From: Zongyangia hominis
GTDB lineage: Bacteria; Bacillota; Clostridia; Oscillospirales; Ruminococcaceae
Assembly (NCBI RefSeq): GCF_014385095.1
Contig: NZ_JACRTC010000008.1
Location: 30,499-94,498 of the forward strand
Direction: 5' to 3'
Length of the DNA: 64,000 bases
Both the position numbers and the translations under genes were made by a program. Under the pieces are notes generated by a model. The model saw only the letters and a program-made list of their open reading frames with translations. It had not been told where the DNA came from and did not search any database. This document shows, piece by piece, positions 35,155-43,904 of this stretch; the stretch's first letter is position 1; each line of letters begins with the position of its first letter.

Positions 35155-35340
35155 ATGAAGGTCAAATTGCCAATTGGTTCCATCATCTTAATGCTAGTTT
35201 TTCTCATTGGCGGCACCCTCATCATGGCATTTAACGTTCCCGGCAACTTTTGGAACCTGGGGACCGGCCCCTGGATCATCGGCTATCTGGGCTATATCTT
35301 CCTAGTTGCCGCTGCCATCTACCATGCAGTGAAAGAATAG
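35155..35340 (+). CDS. small membrane protein, symporter accessory type
   Basis: 61 aa with two hydrophobic segments (IGSIILMLVFLIGGTLIMAF and IIGYLGYIFLVAAAIYHAV). AAAGGAG precedes ATG 35155. It ends 23 nt before the sodium:solute symporter gene. Short two-helix proteins of this kind regularly precede SSS symporter genes and are thought to assist them; direct proof for this one is lacking. Confidence 0.78.
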   Translation: MKVKLPIGSIILMLVFLIGGTLIMAFNVPGNFWNLGTGPWIIGYLGYIFLVAAAIYHAVKE

Positions 35341-35363
35341 AAAAACAATGAGGTGAAAACGTA

Positions 35364-36842
35364 ATGTCAGCGACGACACAATATTTTATCATTATCATTT
35401 TGTATTTTGTGGCCATGCTGGGCGTTGGTTTTATCTTCAACCGGAAGGTGAGCTCCGATATGGACTACTTCCTGGCCAAGGATAAGCTGGGTCCCGCCGC
35501 CATCGGTTTCTCTTTTTCCGCCACCCAGATGAGCGGCAGCACCTATCTGGGCGCTGTGGGCCAGTGCAAAGTGCTGGGCTACAACTTTATCCCCGCGGCC
35601 ATCGCTTCGGCTTCTGCGCCCTGGTTCTCCTACATCCTGGTGGGCGACCGGATGCGCAAGGTGTCCTCCCGGTTAAAGAGCGTCACCCTCTCCGACGTCT
35701 TTGAGGCGCGCTACGGCAAAAGCTCTTCCTTAATCAGCGTCGCCATCATCATCATCGCGTCCATCCCGATGATCGCCGCGCAGCTCAAAGCGGCGGCCAA
35801 CTCCTTCGAAGTGCTGCTGGGCATCCCCTACTGGGCGGGCCTGCTGGTCTTCGGCGGTATCGTCATTCTCTATACGGTCCTTGGCGGCATGTTCGCCGTG
35901 GCCTGGACCGACTTAATTCAGGGCATCATCATGATCGTGGGCTTCGCCATTCTGGCCCCCGTCGCGGTCAGCGCCGCCGGCGGCTTCTCCCAGATGCACG
36001 CGGCTTATGCGCAGATTAACCCCGCGGGCATGGGCTTTACCGGCGTCATGCCGCTGTTGTGGGTGGTCTCCGGCTTCTGGGTCTATGGATTCTTCCAGAT
36101 CGGCGGCTCCCCCGCTTCCACCACCCGCTTTCTCATCACCAGCGACGACAAGACCCTGAAAAAAGCGCTGGTCTACTCCGTTGGATTCCAGTCCTTCATC
36201 TACATCTGCTTTACCCTCATCGCCATCGCCGCGGGCGTCCTGCTTCCGGCGCTGGAGAACACCGATATGACCGTCCCCATGCTGATGCAAAACCTCCTGC
36301 CTCCCATCGTCGGCGGCATCGTTCTGGCGGCGGCATTGGGCGCCATGATGTCCACCATCGACTCCATCCTGCTCATGACGGGGTCGCTGGTTACCAACAA
36401 CATCTATGTTAAAATGATGCATGGCGAGAGCAACAGCAAGAAGGGCCTCACCATCAGCCGTGTGGTCACCCTGGTCATCGGCCTGCTGGGTCTGGTGGTC
36501 GCCATCAACCCGCCGGCATCTGTCCTGTGGATTGTCACCATCTCCTTTAGCCTGATGGCTTCGGCCTTCACCTTCCCGCTGATGTTGGGCCTCTGGTGGC
36601 CCAAATGCACCAAGGCGGCAGGAACCGCCGGCATCATCGGCGGCGCCGTCGCCTGCGTCTTCTGGTATGTGATGGGCTATGTGCAGTTCCAGTCCTTCTC
36701 CAATTGGCCGCTGGGAATCTGGCCCGCCATCTTCGGCGGCGTCGTCTCCCTGATCATCTGCGTCGTGGTCAGCCTCTTCACCAAGAAGCCTTCCCAGGAG
36801 GTCATCGATGTCTTCTTCGATGACATTCTGATCAAGGACTAA
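35364..36842 (+). CDS. sodium:solute symporter (SSS family)
   Basis: 492 aa, about 13 membrane helices. Recognisable segments include the N-terminal FLAKDKLGPAAIGFSFSATQ and MSGSTYLGAVGQ, YGKSSSLISVAIII, LGGMFAVAWTDLIQGIIMI (a family hallmark) and MSTIDSILLMTGSLVTNNIY. It imports a solute driven by sodium. Members transport proline, pantothenate, sugars or others; the operon context favours an amino acid or peptide-like substrate. GAGGTGA precedes ATG 35364. Confidence 0.9.
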   Translation: MSATTQYFIIIILYFVAMLGVGFIFNRKVSSDMDYFLAKDKLGPAAIGFSFSATQMSGSTYLGAVGQCKVLGYNFIPAAIASASAPWFSYILVGDRMRKVSSRLKSVTLSDVFEARYGKSSSLISVAIIIIASIPMIAAQLKAAANSFEVLLGIPYWAGLLVFGGIVILYTVLGGMFAVAWTDLIQGIIMIVGFAILAPVAVSAAGGFSQMHAAYAQINPAGMGFTGVMPLLWVVSGFWVYGFFQIGGSPASTTRFLITSDDKTLKKALVYSVGFQSFIYICFTLIAIAAGVLLPALENTDMTVPMLMQNLLPPIVGGIVLAAALGAMMSTIDSILLMTGSLVTNNIYVKMMHGESNSKKGLTISRVVTLVIGLLGLVVAINPPASVLWIVTISFSLMASAFTFPLMLGLWWPKCTKAAGTAGIIGGAVACVFWYVMGYVQFQSFSNWPLGIWPAIFGGVVSLIICVVVSLFTKKPSQEVIDVFFDDILIKD

Positions 36843-36847
36843 CGGAT

Positions 36848-37417
36848 ATGATCATTCAGTGCACACCCCAGCGCCTAAGCGCGCCGGAAAAGGTGGAACA
36901 GATGGCCGTCAAGGAAACTTACGGCGCGGTGGGAAGAATCATCCGCCTGTTCACCCGGCCCCAGCCGGTGCGGCTGCTGGAAACCCACTTTTTCTACTAC
37001 CCCTATTACACGGCGGGGGTCAAGTCGGAGCTGCCCCAGCCCGGGAACCGGCGGATGACGGAATATTATTTCGCCGTCTGCGACAGCCTGGACGGGCATG
37101 TCTCCAAGATGAAAAACCTGCCGGTGCTCGAGGACAAAGAGGTGGACCCGGGGATGGTGGCGAAAGCCGTCGTCACCCTGGAAAATGCCGGGGACATCAT
37201 CTGCGAGGAGCTCAAGAAACAGGTAATGGCCAAGTTCGGCAGACAGGCGGAGATCACCCTTAAAGAAATTCAGAAGATTTATAAGCCCTTCTACGCGTGC
37301 AAATGTGCCCGGGGAGAAAAGCAGTTTTACCGGGTGCTGGACGCCGAAATGATGGAGCGCAACTACTTTCTGGATTTAAAGTTCCCCCAACTGGTCTTCG
37401 AGGAAAATGAAGCATAA
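36848..37417 (+). CDS. conserved-looking protein of unknown function, 189 aa
   Basis: I do not recognise the family. It starts 6 nt after the symporter stop and is the last gene of the racemase-dipeptidase operon, before a terminator. It is soluble, mixed alpha/beta, with aromatic-rich patches (ETHFFYYPYYTAGVK, YKPFYACKCARGEKQFY) and two close cysteines (CKC). The start is uncertain: ATG 36902 with AAAGGTGG upstream is an alternative. Its linkage suggests a role tied to the imported compound, for example a regulator or enzyme; this is a guess. Confidence 0.7.
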   Translation: MIIQCTPQRLSAPEKVEQMAVKETYGAVGRIIRLFTRPQPVRLLETHFFYYPYYTAGVKSELPQPGNRRMTEYYFAVCDSLDGHVSKMKNLPVLEDKEVDPGMVAKAVVTLENAGDIICEELKKQVMAKFGRQAEITLKEIQKIYKPFYACKCARGEKQFYRVLDAEMMERNYFLDLKFPQLVFEENEA

Positions 37418-37423
37418 TTAGAT

Positions 37424-37458
37424 AAAAAGCAGCCGCCTGACCAGGCGACTGCTTTTTT
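37424..37458 (+). terminator. terminator of the racemase-symporter operon
   Basis: AAAAAGCAG-CGCCTG pairs with CAGGCG-CTGCTTTTTT around a tiny loop, ending in six T. Confidence 0.85.
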
Positions 37459-37474
37459 GCGCCTGCGGCTTGCA

Positions 37475-37673
37475 GGACGCGCTATGGCACGAAGGTAGTG
37501 ATAAGCGCGAGCGGCGCGGCAGTCGTATGGATGAAGCCTCGGCTGCGGCAACCCGGACCGGAGGTCCGCCAGCGGCGGGCGGGACGCGTGATGGCACGAA
37601 GGTGGTGATAAGCGCGAGCGGCGCGGCAGTTGTATGGATGAGATCCTGATCGCGTCATCCCGGATCGGAGGTC
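37475..37673. repeat. two 92-bp direct repeats, period 107
   Basis: Copy 1 at 37475-37566 and copy 2 at 37582-37673 both begin GGACGCG and end GGAGGTC. The first 60 bases are almost identical (ATGGCACGAAGGT, GTGATAAGCGCGAGCGGCGC, GGCAGT, GTATGGATGA), while the last 30 differ more. They lie between two convergent genes and touch the stop of the next one. No gene is seen in them. Confidence 0.8.
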
Positions 37674-39465
37674 AATAGGGGGAATCGGTGGGCCGGGTCT
37701 CTTGGCTCGTCACGTTGGCGGCGTCGATTCTGTTGAGTGTCACCGAGGCGGATTGATCGGCGGCCAGGAAGAAATAGGTCTCGCCCTTTCGCAGCGCGGG
37801 GGAGGAATAGACCACCGACTGGTACATCCGCGCCGGCGTATAGGTGGCCAGCACCTGGCCGCTTTGGTCGGTGAGGGTGAGGGGAATGCCGCCGGGCACC
37901 GTGTCCGGGAGGTTGCACAGGAAGGAATACTGGGTCGAGAGGGGGCCGAAGCCCTGGGCCCAGGGTCCGCTGCCCGCAGCCAGGATGGTGCCGCCGGTGA
38001 TGATGGCAACGCCGTCGTAATCAAGGGCGGTGTCGGAGGTGTAGCTGGCCCCGCAGACCTGGATGGACCCACCCTCCACATACAGGTCGCCGTTGGTGTC
38101 GATGCCGTCCCCGGCGGCGTCGATGGACAGGGTGCCGCCGGTAATGCGCACGAAATAGTCGTTGTCCTCGCCGTCCAGACTCTCCTTGGGGCGGTTTTCC
38201 TTCTTCGGGTCCTTGCTGGCGGCGTTGATGCCGTCGTCCGAGGCGGTCACGGCGATATCGCCGCCGGAGATGGTGACGGTGGCGCCCTCAAGGCCCTCAT
38301 AGCAGGCGGGGATGTGGAGAGTTCCGCCGCTGATCAGCACGTCTTCATCGGCATGGACAGCGTCGTCGCCCGCGAAGATGGACAAGTTCCCGCCGGAAAT
38401 TTCCACCGAACCGTTGGCGTGGATGGCGTCTTCGTAGGTGTCAATCTCCATTTCGCCGCCGGTGATACGGACGGTGTGGGCGGACTTGAGTCCCTTGGCG
38501 TTAAAGTCCACCGCCTCTTCCTCTGCTTCCGGTTTCTCCGCCCCCGCCATGGACCACTGGGTGTGGGGACTGCCCGACAGGGAGGAGGGGGCGTTCTCAC
38601 TGCCGCCCCGGGTGGTGACGGAAAGGGTACCGCCGTCGATCTGCACCAGGTTTTCCGCCTGGATGGCGTCGTTTTGGGCGTCGATGGCAAGATTGCCGCC
38701 CGCCATGTAGAAGAGACCCCGCCCCTTGGCGGTGCTGCTCGACTGGATGCCGTCGGTCTGGGAACGGATGTCCACCTCCCCGCCGCCGACCTTGACATAA
38801 TCCCGTCCGGAGAGGCCCTGGCCCGCGGAGGTAATCCGCACCCGCCCGCCGGTGACGGTCAGCCCGTCCTTGGAGACAATGCCGTGGCGGAAATTGCCGG
38901 TCACTTCCAGGCTCCCCGTGCCATTGATGACGAGATCCACCTTGGAGTAAATACAGCCGTCCACCTTGTTGTCCCCGTGAAAGAGGGCGTAGGAGCTGCC
39001 GTCGCTGAGATAATTTTCGCTATTCTCCGTGAGGGTGAGGACCACCTTGCCCGCTTCGATGACATAGAGGGGAGCGTCGTCCTTGCAGGGGATGGACGCG
39101 CCGTCCAGCACCAATTGGACCACCTGGTCTTCAGAAGCCATCACAACGATGCAGCCGTCGTCCAGGCGGCCCGAGAGGACATAGGTCCCGCCCGTGCCGA
39201 TGGTCAGCAGATTGCCGCGGGCGGTGGCGCCCCGGCCCTGGACTGAAATTTTTGTCCCGTCAAAATGAATCTTGGCGGCCTTGGACGGGTCAAACGAGCT
39301 GGGTGTGTTGTCAATGGAAAGGTCAAAGCCGTCCGGTGTCAGGATGGGAGCGGGCGTATCGGGCCGGCCGATCTGTTTCATGTCCGGCCATTCGCAGCCG
39401 GCGAAGGACAGCAGGACGGCAACTGCCGCCAAAAGCGATAAGACTTGTGTAGAAAACCGGCGCAA
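37672..39465 (-). CDS. DUF4353 carbohydrate-binding lipoprotein
   Basis: About 597 aa from a TTG at 39465, chosen because GGGGGGCGGG lies 8 nt before it and a promoter -10 box (39524-39529) excludes the longest frames; ATG 39513 is an alternative. Signal peptide with lipobox SFAGC. The body is a beta-helix with repeats such as ISGGNLSIFAGDDAVHADED, GGEVDIRSQTDGIQSSSTAK and DAAGDGIDTNGDLYVEGGS. These match the Cthe_2159-type domain, which binds polygalacturonate or cellulose-like polymers with calcium. A short beta C-terminal domain follows. It is monocistronic. Function as a surface polysaccharide-binding protein is likely. Confidence 0.85.
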   Translation of the reverse strand: MRRFSTQVLSLLAAVAVLLSFAGCEWPDMKQIGRPDTPAPILTPDGFDLSIDNTPSSFDPSKAAKIHFDGTKISVQGRGATARGNLLTIGTGGTYVLSGRLDDGCIVVMASEDQVVQLVLDGASIPCKDDAPLYVIEAGKVVLTLTENSENYLSDGSSYALFHGDNKVDGCIYSKVDLVINGTGSLEVTGNFRHGIVSKDGLTVTGGRVRITSAGQGLSGRDYVKVGGGEVDIRSQTDGIQSSSTAKGRGLFYMAGGNLAIDAQNDAIQAENLVQIDGGTLSVTTRGGSENAPSSLSGSPHTQWSMAGAEKPEAEEEAVDFNAKGLKSAHTVRITGGEMEIDTYEDAIHANGSVEISGGNLSIFAGDDAVHADEDVLISGGTLHIPACYEGLEGATVTISGGDIAVTASDDGINAASKDPKKENRPKESLDGEDNDYFVRITGGTLSIDAAGDGIDTNGDLYVEGGSIQVCGASYTSDTALDYDGVAIITGGTILAAGSGPWAQGFGPLSTQYSFLCNLPDTVPGGIPLTLTDQSGQVLATYTPARMYQSVVYSSPALRKGETYFFLAADQSASVTLNRIDAANVTSQETRPTDSPY

Positions 39466-39523
39466 GGCGCCCGCCCCCCTTCCGTTTTCTGCCGTCCCAA
39501 AGCCGGGCGGCATGGATGTTCTT

Positions 39524-39552
39524 ATTATAGCATGGGAGGGGCGCCGGGTAAA
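39524..39552 (-). promoter_or_regulatory. promoter of the DUF4353 gene
   Basis: On the minus strand TTTACC (39552-39547), 17 bases, TATAAT (39529-39524). The -35 box is poor. It helps fix the start codon downstream. Confidence 0.5.
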
Positions 39553-39685
39553 ATACCCCGACGGCGCAAAAAGTTGGCAGATTTGATGGAGGGTCATCTT
39601 GGAAGGGCAAAGAGCGGGGGAGAAAAGACCGATGTCTTTGGCGGAGAGACACCGTCGGACCCGGAGGGAGAAGATCGGGTAACAA

Positions 39686-39716
39686 AAACCCAGCCGTCTT
39701 TTTGACGGCTGGGTTT
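39686..39716 (-). terminator. terminator of the ABC exporter operon
   Basis: AAACCCAGCCGTC (39686-39698) and GACGGCTGGGTTT (39704-39716), 13 bp, followed on the minus strand by further T. Confidence 0.85.
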
Positions 39717-39722
39717 CTATGA

Positions 39723-40400
39723 TTACTCCGCTTTGTCTTTGTCGAGCAGATCGTCCACCGGTTCACTGCCGTCCAGGACATGGACCTTGCCCTGGGTCAG
39801 GCGGAAGATCACATCGGCTTGCTTGGCGATCTCACTGGAGTGGGTGACCACGACCACGCATTTGCCCAACTGGTGGGCGCTTTCTTTGAGCAGGATGGTG
39901 ATCTCCTTGGCGGTGTCCTCATCCAGGTTGCCGGTGGGCTCGTCGGCCAGGATGACCGGCGCCTCACAGGCCAAGGCCCGGGCGATGGCCACCCGCTGCT
40001 GCTGGCCGCCGGAGAGCTTGAGGACGTTGCGTTTGGCTTCCTCTTCGGTCAATCCCACCTTGACAAGCTCGGGGATGGGCGGCTTTTTGGAGGTGAGCAT
40101 GACGTTTTCCGCCGGGGTCATGTAGTCGATCAGGTTATAGTTTTGGAAAATGAACGCCACATTGCTGCGACGGTGGGCTTCCAGGCCGATTTCGTTTAAA
40201 TCCTTGCCCCGAAACAGGATTTTGCCGCCGGTGGGGATGTCCAGACCGCCGATCAGGGAGAGCAGGGTGGTCTTTCCGCAGCCGGAAGGGCCCAGGATGA
40301 CATACATCTTTCCCTCTTCCAGCGTTAAATCAATGCCGTCGAGCACCACTTTGAATTGGGTGTAGGCGTAGGAGACCTCTTTTAATTCGAGCAGACTCAT
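39723..40400 (-). CDS. ABC transporter ATPase (MacB/LolD-like)
   Basis: 225 aa. Walker A is GPSGCGKTT (about 37-45), the Q-loop is FQNYNL, the signature is [15 protein letters not shown], Walker B is [12 protein letters not shown] and the switch is VVVTHS. It powers the two FtsX-like permeases encoded just upstream, with GGAGG before ATG 40400. ATPases of this subfamily drive macrolide or peptide export, lipoprotein release or cell-envelope signalling rather than import. Substrate unknown. Confidence 0.92.
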   Translation of the reverse strand: MSLLELKEVSYAYTQFKVVLDGIDLTLEEGKMYVILGPSGCGKTTLLSLIGGLDIPTGGKILFRGKDLNEIGLEAHRRSNVAFIFQNYNLIDYMTPAENVMLTSKKPPIPELVKVGLTEEEAKRNVLKLSGGQQQRVAIARALACEAPVILADEPTGNLDEDTAKEITILLKESAHQLGKCVVVVTHSSEIAKQADVIFRLTQGKVHVLDGSEPVDDLLDKDKAE

Positions 40401-40411
40401 AGTTTTTCCTC

Positions 40412-41857
40412 CTAACTCATAGATGACAGGACATCCTTGGGCTTTTTCTTTAAAATGGGCACACCGGCCAAAGTGATGGACAGCGCGATGACCGCGCAAC
40501 CGGCGGCGGCGACGGAAGCGATTTCCCCAGGTCCCAGGGGAATGTCGATGGAAACGGGAGTGCGGGCGGGCGCGTCATAGACAAACCCTTCCAGCATGAC
40601 ATATTCGGGAGCCTTCACCTCCCCCTGGGGCGGAGAGGCGGCGGAGAGCACCGCATTTCCCACCGGCGACGCCAGGAGACTGGCGCTGCCCCAGGAAAGC
40701 AGGAAAGCGACGGCAAAGACGAGGAGACATTCGAGTAATTGCTGCCACAGGATTTTCCACTTGCTCACCCCCATGGAGAGGAGAACCCCGATTTCATGGC
40801 CCCGGCTTTTGACCCCCATGGAGAGGATGAGGTAAATTAAAAACGCGCAGCCGAGGAGAACCACGATGATCAGGATGAGGGAGAGGGAACTCATGGTTTG
40901 GAGCGGCCCCGCAGAGGAACGGTAAAGGGCGTCGTCCCGGCGGATGGTAAAGTACATGGGGTCCAGCCCCTCGATGTCCTCCGCTTCCCCGATGACGCGA
41001 TCGAGCTCTTTGGGGTCCTCGACAAAAAAGGTGGCGGAGCTGTACTTGCCGCCGCTTCCCAAGACGTCCTCGTGGGAGGTGTCCATGAAGACGTAATTTT
41101 CCGGATACCAGGATTCGATTGTCAGATAGCTGGAGGGTGGGAGCGCGGCGTTGATTTTAAAGATGCCCACAATGTGCATGGTAAAGGGTCCGGCGGTGAC
41201 GGTTTCGTAGTCGCCGTCCGGCACTTCCAAGCCCTCCCTGCCGCTGGCGGTAAAGGTGTCCCCGACAGTCAGACCGCTGCGCTGCGCCATCACGTCGGAG
41301 ATGAGGACTTCTCCCTGGCCGCCGGGCTGGATGTGGCGTCCCGCCACAATTTCTAGCGCCCCGGTGCGGAAGGCGGAATGCAGCTCACTGTCCCCGGTTA
41401 CCTGGAAATCCAAGGCGTGGGCCCAGTAGATATCATTGGGGTCTTCTTCTACGGTGGAAGCATAGGCGCCGGGCACGATGTCCAGCCCTTCGGTATAAAG
41501 GAAGTGGGTGATGCTGTCGATGACATACCGCTCCACCCCGTCAATGGCCAAGACCTTGTCGATGAGGGCGTCGTCGATGACAGGGCCGGTGTAGATTTTG
41601 GTGGAGCCCTGGACCTTCCCGTCGACGATCACGTCTTCGATTTTCCATAGGTCGGGATTTTCTCCGTCGTAGCGGACCTTGAGGGTGAAGGTGCTGCCGA
41701 AGCTCAGCCGCAGGTCCTCTGCGGCGTCGGAAGCGCCCCGCTGTATGCCCAGGGCGATGAGCGCCAAGGTGGTCATGAGGAAGAGAAGGCCCAAAAGCAG
41801 GGCGGTCTTGCCTTTTTTTCGCGTCAGATAGAGAAATGCGCGTTTACCAATCCCCAT
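40412..41857 (-). CDS. FtsX-like ABC permease (first)
   Basis: 481 aa. One N-terminal membrane helix (about 17-36), a large extracellular MacB-like domain (about 40-330, ending in DALYRSSAGPLQTMS), then three C-terminal helices of the FtsX type (SLILIIVVLLGCAFLIYLIL; ILLSMGVSKWKILWQQLLEC; AAAGCAVIALSITLAGV). AAAGGAG precedes ATG 41857. It is a paralogue of the next permease; the pair probably forms a heterodimer with the ATPase encoded 11 nt downstream. Confidence 0.9.
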   Translation of the reverse strand: MGIGKRAFLYLTRKKGKTALLLGLLFLMTTLALIALGIQRGASDAAEDLRLSFGSTFTLKVRYDGENPDLWKIEDVIVDGKVQGSTKIYTGPVIDDALIDKVLAIDGVERYVIDSITHFLYTEGLDIVPGAYASTVEEDPNDIYWAHALDFQVTGDSELHSAFRTGALEIVAGRHIQPGGQGEVLISDVMAQRSGLTVGDTFTASGREGLEVPDGDYETVTAGPFTMHIVGIFKINAALPPSSYLTIESWYPENYVFMDTSHEDVLGSGGKYSSATFFVEDPKELDRVIGEAEDIEGLDPMYFTIRRDDALYRSSAGPLQTMSSLSLILIIVVLLGCAFLIYLILSMGVKSRGHEIGVLLSMGVSKWKILWQQLLECLLVFAVAFLLSWGSASLLASPVGNAVLSAASPPQGEVKAPEYVMLEGFVYDAPARTPVSIDIPLGPGEIASVAAAGCAVIALSITLAGVPILKKKPKDVLSSMS

Positions 41858-41938
41858 AGAAAATCTCCTTTCACTGCAAAATCGTTTAGCTTATAGAGGA
41901 TAAGATGTCTTTGGGATCGTGTGGATCGGAGGCTAGCC

Positions 41939-43324
41939 TTAACTCATATTGGAGAGGATGTTCTTAGGTTTGAGACGGATGATGGAAAGAGAGGCCGCCG
42001 ATACCGAAAGAACAATGACGCCCGTGCCTGCTAGGACCACCGTCAGGAAGGAGGCGAGCCCCACCTTCACCTGGATGGGCTGGGTTTCCTCCGCCGCGAA
42101 ATCGGGCGCATTGGGGTCGTTGAGGGGAGAGAAGGAGGAGTCGCTGGATTCTTCCGCCGTTTGGGAGGCGGAAATACCGGAGAGAACGGCGTTGCCAATG
42201 TGGTTGGCCGCCACGCTGGACAAAAGGAAGGAGGCGGCGAAAGCGATGACGGCGATCATCATACATTCCGCGATAAACTGCCCTAGGATGCTCCGTTTGC
42301 GGATGCCGATGGAGAGATAGATGCCGATCTCATGAATGCGGTTGCGGATCCACAAGAGAAGAATCAGGGAGAGGAGCACCACGCTTACTGCCATGATGAT
42401 GACGATTAAGACGGTGATAAAACCGCTCAGCCGTTCCAGAGGACGGGCGGAAGTCTGGTAGGCCACGTCGTTGACATTGGCTTTAAAGGAGGGCCAATCG
42501 ATGTCTTCCCGCTCTTCCAAATGGGAGAGGATATTGCCGATCTGCCGGGGATCCTTCACAAAAAAGGTGGCGCCGTAGCGGTAAATAGGCGCATCATTGC
42601 CCCGCAGAACGGAGGCCGCGTCAAAACCGGATTGGCTGTCGGTGAAGATGTAGTTTTCGATGAGGTCCCGCTCGGGGGAACCTACGGCGGAGGGGTAGCT
42701 GGCCACAATGCGGTAGATGCCGACCACCTCAAAGGAAAAGGATTTCCCCACGGCGGCGGCGTTGTCCCCCGCGATGTCCTCGTCAATGGCGCCGGTGATG
42801 GTATCGCCGATTTTCAGGCCGTTCATTCCGGCCAGTGTCTCGGAAATCAGGCACTTGCCCACGTCGTCGGGTGCGATATGCCGCCCCTCGCTCAGTTCGA
42901 GCGAGCGGGTCAGAAATTGATCGTGCAACTCGGTCTTGGTATTTGCTAGAAAGCGGGGTACCATGCCCCGGGGATCGTCGGGGTCGCTGGAGGAGAAATA
43001 GCCCGGGGTCAGCTGCAAATCTCCGGTGTTGAGATAGAAGATATCCATGCCGTTATAGTCCTTGACACCCTCTTCCTCCATCACCTTTTGACAAAGTTCC
43101 GGCGTGACCCGCTGCTTCCACTGATCAGCTTTATTGATGTCGTTTTCCAACTTAAAATAGGCCCCTAAATTTTCCCGGAGTTCAGACGCGGCGGACTGAG
43201 CGGCCCACTGCACCGAGATGCCGATGAGCGCTAGGGACACCATGACCAGGAGAATAAAAAAGAGCAGGATGCTCTTTCCCTTCTTTCTGGTGAAATAAAG
43301 GACCGCGCGTTTCCATAGAGTCAT
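41939..43324 (-). CDS. FtsX-like ABC permease (second)
   Basis: 461 aa with the same plan as its neighbour: helix near 18-40 after KRAVLYFTRKKGKS, an extracellular domain, and three C-terminal helices, the middle one beginning EIGIYLSIGIRKRSILGQF. The extracellular domain includes an acidic linker before the last helix (SSDSSFSPLNDPNAPDFAAE). GGAGGGG precedes ATG 43324. It is the first gene of the exporter operon, with a good promoter upstream. No histidine kinase or response regulator gene adjoins, unlike bacitracin-type exporters. Confidence 0.9.
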   Translation of the reverse strand: MTLWKRAVLYFTRKKGKSILLFFILLVMVSLALIGISVQWAAQSAASELRENLGAYFKLENDINKADQWKQRVTPELCQKVMEEEGVKDYNGMDIFYLNTGDLQLTPGYFSSSDPDDPRGMVPRFLANTKTELHDQFLTRSLELSEGRHIAPDDVGKCLISETLAGMNGLKIGDTITGAIDEDIAGDNAAAVGKSFSFEVVGIYRIVASYPSAVGSPERDLIENYIFTDSQSGFDAASVLRGNDAPIYRYGATFFVKDPRQIGNILSHLEEREDIDWPSFKANVNDVAYQTSARPLERLSGFITVLIVIIMAVSVVLLSLILLLWIRNRIHEIGIYLSIGIRKRSILGQFIAECMMIAVIAFAASFLLSSVAANHIGNAVLSGISASQTAEESSDSSFSPLNDPNAPDFAAEETQPIQVKVGLASFLTVVLAGTGVIVLSVSAASLSIIRLKPKNILSNMS

Positions 43325-43395
43325 GGCATACCCCTCCGATCTGTATGAGATTTATCAATTTGTTGCGCTATCTGTGGATTTGTTTTGTCAATTTT

Positions 43396-43424
43396 AGAAT
43401 AAATGACGGCTAATATTTTGTCAA
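43396..43424 (-). promoter_or_regulatory. promoter of the ABC exporter operon
   Basis: On the minus strand TTGACA (43424-43419), 17 bases, TATTCT (43401-43396). The AT-rich gap 43325-43904 also holds a hairpin CCCATTGT/ACAATGGG (43536-43556) and the divergent ROK promoter; no gene was seen. Confidence 0.7.
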
Positions 43425-43726
43425 GTAAAATGCCATACGAAATTTTCCTACATTTTTTGCTTTTTATAATATAAGAAGGGATTTATGACAATCAATGGAA
43501 GCTGTCATGGATAGAATGCCGTTTTTCCGGGGAAACCCATTGTCCGGCACAATGGGCATATCGTCTGAAAAACATGCCGGTGCAAAGTTCTATAAAAGTG
43601 GTCTAAAACAAGACGAGTATTATTATATATGACTAGGATTCTATCCTTTTGTTTATAAATACTATACGAAACACCGGATTCGTATTTAGAAAATCATACA
43701 AAGTTTAAAAATTTGTGCTGCGGGCA

Positions 43727-43782
43727 TTGACAGAGAATTGAAAAAGTATATACTTTAATTAAAACAATTAATAAATTAATTG
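43727..43782 (+). promoter_or_regulatory. promoter and palindromic operator of the ROK regulator
   Basis: TTGACA (43727-43732), 16 bases, TATACT (43749-43754). Ten bases later comes CAATTAAT-AA-ATTAATTG (43765-43782), a perfect 8-2-8 palindrome over the expected transcript start. ROK repressors bind AT-rich dyads of this kind, so autoregulation is likely. The leader to the start codon is about 140 nt. Confidence 0.65.
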
Positions 43783-43904
43783 ATAATTGATTTTACAATC
43801 CGCCTCCCTCTAACTTTTCTCAGGATGGAACAGAACGCTTGACATTCTGATTCACACATTTAATAATGGAATGAATAAATGCATGAAAAGGTGGATTTTG
43901 TCTT

